Positions 61,053 through 64,000 of a DNA stretch of 64,000 bases are shown one piece after another. A program made the position numbers and the translations under genes. Numbering within the stretch: position 1 is the first letter of the stretch; each line of letters starts with the position of its first letter. The notes beneath the pieces are model-generated. The model made no database searches. It was not told the origin of the DNA and saw only the letters and a program-made list of their open reading frames with translations. The stretch comes from Chloroflexota bacterium. Its GTDB lineage: Bacteria; Chloroflexota; Dehalococcoidia; DSTF01; RBG-16-68-14. Location: positions 124,001 through 188,000 of the forward strand of contig JAJCYW010000006.1 in assembly GCA_029262675.1 (NCBI GenBank), in the 5' to 3' direction.

Positions 61053-62591
61053 CTAGGCGGCCTCGACGGTCACAGTAAGTTCTGAGCCGTGGCCCGGACT
61101 GGATCGCAGTGCAAAGCGGCCGCCGACGAGCTCCGCACGCTCCTTCATCCCCAGCAGGCCCAGACTGCCTCGGCGAACAAGCTGCGAGAGGTTCCGCGGC
61201 GGCGAGAAGCCGCAGCCGTCGTCCGAAACCGATAGGGTAATCTCGTCGCCCTGGAAGTTGAGCTCGACGGCCGCGGAGGCGGCGCCGGCATGCCTCTCGA
61301 CGTTCCTGAGCGCTTCCTGAGCGATGCGGAAGAGCGCCAGCTCTGCAGTTCGGTCGGCGCGCCGCGGTTCGCCCGACACGACGAGACTTGCGCCGCCGGC
61401 CAGCCGATTGTTGGTATCCTCCACAACCATTTCAATGGCCGCCAGAAGGCCCAGGTCGTCGAGCACGGCCGGGCGAAGATCTCGGCTGAACCGGCGAACA
61501 GACTGGATCGTGTCTCGCGCCATGCTCACAAGCTCATCGATCTGTGCCGGCAGTTCTTGGCCTTCTTCCAGCGCCTCGAGCCCGCGAACGAGATGGATAA
61601 GCTCCTGAGCGGTTTCGTCGTGCAACTCCCGGGCGATCCGCAGGCGCTCGTCCTCCTGCGCCTGCGTCACCTGGCGTGCGTACGACTGGAGGCTCTCCTG
61701 CCGCTCTCGATAGAGGCGCGCGTTCTCGACCGCAACCCGGATCTCGTGCGCAACCGTTGTCAGCAGTTCGATCTGTCCGTCAACCAGCGCTTCGCCGGGC
61801 GCCGTCATCGCGCCCAGCGCACCGATGGGTCCTCCCTCTCCCGTGAGAGGAATCACGACAACGGAATCGTTTGTGGTAGAAGCGGCCTCTGCTCGCAGCT
61901 GGGCCGCATCAGTGATGTTCGCGGGCAGCCCCAGCGGCGTCACCGGCTGGCCCTCCAAGATGACCGTTCGCCCGCCGTCCTCGGACTCCGGCTCCAGGAC
62001 AAGCCAAACCGACTGGAGGGCCAACCCCGAGTACAGCCGCCGCAGCACCGCCGGAAGCTGCTGTTCGACCTCCAGCGTCTGGCTCAACGCCTCGCCGACT
62101 TCGTTGAGGATCGCCAGGCGCGCGCTCGTTGTCTCCGCCCTGCGCCGTTGTACGGTTTCCAGACTGACCCTCCAGGCTACAAGAAGACCCACCGGAAGAA
62201 CGACAAAGAGCTGCCCCATCTCGGTAGCCAAATGGGAACCCGAGCGGTCCCAGTACCACATACTGGGCGATGTGAGCGCCGCAGCCCACAGCGCCGTCAG
62301 GACCGCCCCCTCCCAGCTATAGTTCAGAGCGGCGTACAGCAGCGGCAGAATGTACAGGCTGATGGCCAGACTGTTCAATTGCCAGCTCTCAAGGGTGGGA
62401 AACACCTCGCCGCTGGACTCAACTATATAGTGCGGCGCCGTAGCCACCACAACCAGCAACTGTACCTGCCAGAACCGCGGCTCTCGGAGCCTGTCCGGAA
62501 ATCGCCGCGCCGTCAGCGCCGCGAACGTCCAAAGGCTCCAGCCGGTGCGAGTCAGGCCGCCTACTACTCGAGTGTCGGGTTCAGCAGTCAC
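61053..62591 (-). CDS. Sensor histidine kinase, NarL-type partner, 512 aa
   Basis: An N-terminal membrane part of about four helices (residues 40-145) is followed by a GAF-like domain (about 165-310), a HisKA_3 dimerisation domain with the phospho-acceptor in ERLRIARELHDETAQELIHL, and an HATPase with N box (ALRNVERHAGA), SVSDDGCGFSPP and GLLGMKERAELVGG. Start GTG 62591 overlaps the regulator stop by 4 bp, so translation is coupled. It likely controls the nearby redox genes. A truncated copy of its 3' end sits at 57.0 kb. Confidence 0.94.
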   Translation of the reverse strand: MTAEPDTRVVGGLTRTGWSLWTFAALTARRFPDRLREPRFWQVQLLVVVATAPHYIVESSGEVFPTLESWQLNSLAISLYILPLLYAALNYSWEGAVLTALWAAALTSPSMWYWDRSGSHLATEMGQLFVVLPVGLLVAWRVSLETVQRRRAETTSARLAILNEVGEALSQTLEVEQQLPAVLRRLYSGLALQSVWLVLEPESEDGGRTVILEGQPVTPLGLPANITDAAQLRAEAASTTNDSVVVIPLTGEGGPIGALGAMTAPGEALVDGQIELLTTVAHEIRVAVENARLYRERQESLQSYARQVTQAQEDERLRIARELHDETAQELIHLVRGLEALEEGQELPAQIDELVSMARDTIQSVRRFSRDLRPAVLDDLGLLAAIEMVVEDTNNRLAGGASLVVSGEPRRADRTAELALFRIAQEALRNVERHAGAASAAVELNFQGDEITLSVSDDGCGFSPPRNLSQLVRRGSLGLLGMKERAELVGGRFALRSSPGHGSELTVTVEAA

Positions 62592-63256
62592 TCCAGATCC
62601 TCCAGATTAAACCAGCGGTGCCGAAGCGCGGTGATGACCGCTTCCGTCCGGGAACCCACGCCCAGCTTGGCGAAGATATGCGTCAGATGCACCTGCACTG
62701 TTCTGGTACTCAGGTCGAGCTCTTGAGCGATGCCAGCGTTGGTCAGGCCTCTTGCGGCCAGCCGCAGAACCTCCAATTCTCGATCCGACAGCGACTCGCC
62801 GTCGACGGGTGATCCGGCCGCCGCCTGCTGCCGCTGGACGACACGGTCGAGCACCTTCCGCGCAATCGCCGGGTGGAGCACCGGTTCGCCCGAATGGACG
62901 GCTCGGATCGCGCGCACCAATTCGTCACCAGAGACATCCTTGAGCAAATAGCCAGCGGCGCCCGCTTCGAGAAGGGCGAAAACGTACTGGTCGTCATCGT
63001 ACGCACTGAGGATGAGCACGCTGGTCAGCGGAGCGATCTTCTTAATCTGGCGCGTCGCTTCAATGCCGCCCATGCGCGGCATCGCGATATCGAGGATCGC
63101 CAGGTCCGGCGTAAGGCGCTTCACCAGCTCGACCGCCTCAATGCCATCAGCCGCTTCCCCGACAACCTCAAGGTCCTTTTCGCGATCGAGAATCTGGCGC
63201 GTGCCTTCACGCACTAAGACGTGGTCCTCGGCGAAGATAATCCTGATTTTTTCCAT
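62588..63256 (-). CDS. NarL/LuxR-type response regulator, 222 aa
   Basis: The receiver domain has IIFAEDHVLVREG, LAILDIAMPRMGG with the phospho-Asp, LILSAYDDDQYV and YLLKDVS. The LuxR-type DNA-binding domain follows (LSDRELEVLRLAARGLTNAG, then IAQELDLSTRTVQVHLTHIF, KLGVGSRTEA). It is the partner of the downstream kinase. ATG 63256 starts the receiver; the longer frame upstream is not coding. It is divergent from the Tat Fe-S gene, a plausible target. Confidence 0.95.
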   Translation of the reverse strand: MEKIRIIFAEDHVLVREGTRQILDREKDLEVVGEAADGIEAVELVKRLTPDLAILDIAMPRMGGIEATRQIKKIAPLTSVLILSAYDDDQYVFALLEAGAAGYLLKDVSGDELVRAIRAVHSGEPVLHPAIARKVLDRVVQRQQAAAGSPVDGESLSDRELEVLRLAARGLTNAGIAQELDLSTRTVQVHLTHIFAKLGVGSRTEAVITALRHRWFNLEDLE

Positions 63257-63461
63257 AGTTTTTGCTCGTCGGCCTCCATTGTACCAGCGGAATCTGACCG
63301 TCACATCGGCATGGTCAACGTCAATGGCCAACTCCTTCAGCCTATCGGAGATACGCGTTTTCGCTTACCAGTCGTACGCATTAGACGCCGGTCGAATCTG
63401 CGGCGAATGCAGATGTGCGGCGCCTCACGGTCAGCGATCCTGGGAGGGGAGGTGAACGGGC

Positions 63462-64000
63462 ATGTCCGAAGGCGATCACAATACAGGTTCAGAGGAACCA
63501 CAGGAGGCGCCGGGCCTCAACCGTCGCCATTTCCTCAAGTACCTGGGGTTTGGTGCGATAGGCGCCGCGCCTCTGCCGATTCTGCCGTCGCTACTCCGCA
63601 AGACACTCGATCAGAAGACAGTTCGATCGAACGGCGCGCCGGCTCTAGCGCCGAACGGCCAGATTCGCCAATGGACGATGATCATCGACCTACGCTACTG
63701 CGACGGATGCCAGAGCCAGGGAACTCCTCCTCAGTGCACCACGGCCTGTATTGAAGGCCATTTCTCGCCGGAGCCCATGGAGTGGATCGAGGTGTACGAA
63801 GCCGAGTTGCCCGGAGACGGGACGCAGTTCATTCCAACGCCCTGCCAGCAGTGCCAAAATCCACCTTGCGTCAACGTCTGTCCTGTGGCCGCCACGTTCT
63901 CCACACCTGAGGGCACCGTGCTGATCGACCAGAACCGCTGCATCGGCTGCCGCATCTGCATGGCGGCCTGCCCGTATGACCGCCGCTTCTTCAACTGGGG
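63462..64000 (+). CDS. Tat-exported ferredoxin subunit of a molybdoenzyme/reductase, partial
   Basis: A strong GGAGGGGAGG site precedes ATG 63462. The leader NRRHFLKYLGFGAIGAA is a twin-arginine signal. The mature part has [4Fe-4S] motifs CDGCQSQGTPPQCTTAC, then CQQCQNPPCVNVCP and CIGCRICMAACPYDRRF, the pattern of DmsB/NrfC/HybA-type electron-transfer subunits. The gene runs off the window's right end, so length and the fourth cluster cannot be judged. It is divergent from the two-component system. Confidence 0.93.
   Translation, partial: MSEGDHNTGSEEPQEAPGLNRRHFLKYLGFGAIGAAPLPILPSLLRKTLDQKTVRSNGAPALAPNGQIRQWTMIIDLRYCDGCQSQGTPPQCTTACIEGHFSPEPMEWIEVYEAELPGDGTQFIPTPCQQCQNPPCVNVCPVAATFSTPEGTVLIDQNRCIGCRICMAACPYDRRFFNW

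Noticed and set aside
61290..62726. 478-codon plus-strand frame antisense to the histidine kinase
   Set aside because: It mirrors the kinase in the reverse frame, has no domain, and is His/Arg-rich as expected for GC-rich antisense sequence.

Overview
The window is GC-rich bacterial chromosome. I infer a Chloroflexota (Dehalococcoidia-like) organism. The reasons are a monoderm-style set of lipobox proteins, secreted proteins ending in dockerin or calcium-binding repeats of the form DTDGDGCSD, an isolated Flp pilin, TreY, a stand-alone MiaB and ADP-forming SucCD. This assignment is inference from gene style only; no rRNA is present.

Layout. 0-16 kb is mostly housekeeping and metabolism: lipoproteins (one with three repeated domains), a glycerophosphodiester phosphodiesterase, an APH-type phosphotransferase paired with a saccharopine-dehydrogenase-like oxidoreductase, TreY, an alanine/glycine-rich repeat protein, an Flp pilin, an MFS transporter, a thioredoxin/NHL lipoprotein, a PAS-GGDEF cyclase and an acyl-CoA dehydrogenase. 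16-21 kb looks like an island: a small winged-helix-like gene with two spore-photoproduct-lyase-like radical SAM genes, a tyrosine-recombinase 3' fragment, two unfamiliar proteins and tRNA-Arg/tRNA-Ala. 21-36 kb holds a DtxR regulator/NrtR-like Nudix/MiaB group, tRNA-Ser(GCT), two tandem secreted paralogues, a GNAT-RHH-small proteins-DUF4097 operon behind a near-consensus promoter, divergent CYTH and PPK2 genes, and sucC and sucD separated by two unrelated genes.

36-45 kb is a repeat-rich accessory stretch. It has secreted M28 peptidase, arylsulfotransferase and cohesin/dockerin proteins, an AMIN-like lipoprotein and two tandem proteins with decayed GGDEF domains. Seven copies of a 45-bp repeat are scattered through it, and their minus-strand reading frame has diverged largely by silent changes. 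45-50 kb holds an enoyl-CoA hydratase, a DinB protein, an MFS transporter and an M28 peptidase, with tRNA-Gly 3' remnants between them.

50.6-64 kb is a redox region. Citrate synthase lies downstream of a multi-[4Fe-4S]/MvhD-like protein and a TorD-type chaperone; upstream of these is what appears to be a decayed N-terminus of a molybdopterin oxidoreductase. Then follow a stand-alone receiver, a DsbA-like thioredoxin plus VKOR pair, a ferric-reductase-like haem membrane protein, a proline-rich protein, a DUF5666-like protein and ApbE, a NarL-type two-component system, and at the right edge a Tat-exported four-cluster ferredoxin subunit. Together these suggest an extracytoplasmic molybdoenzyme or haem/flavin electron-transfer module under two-component control. 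The segment between VKOR and the haem protein carries a duplicated 3' end of the histidine kinase gene and a tRNA-Gly pseudogene.
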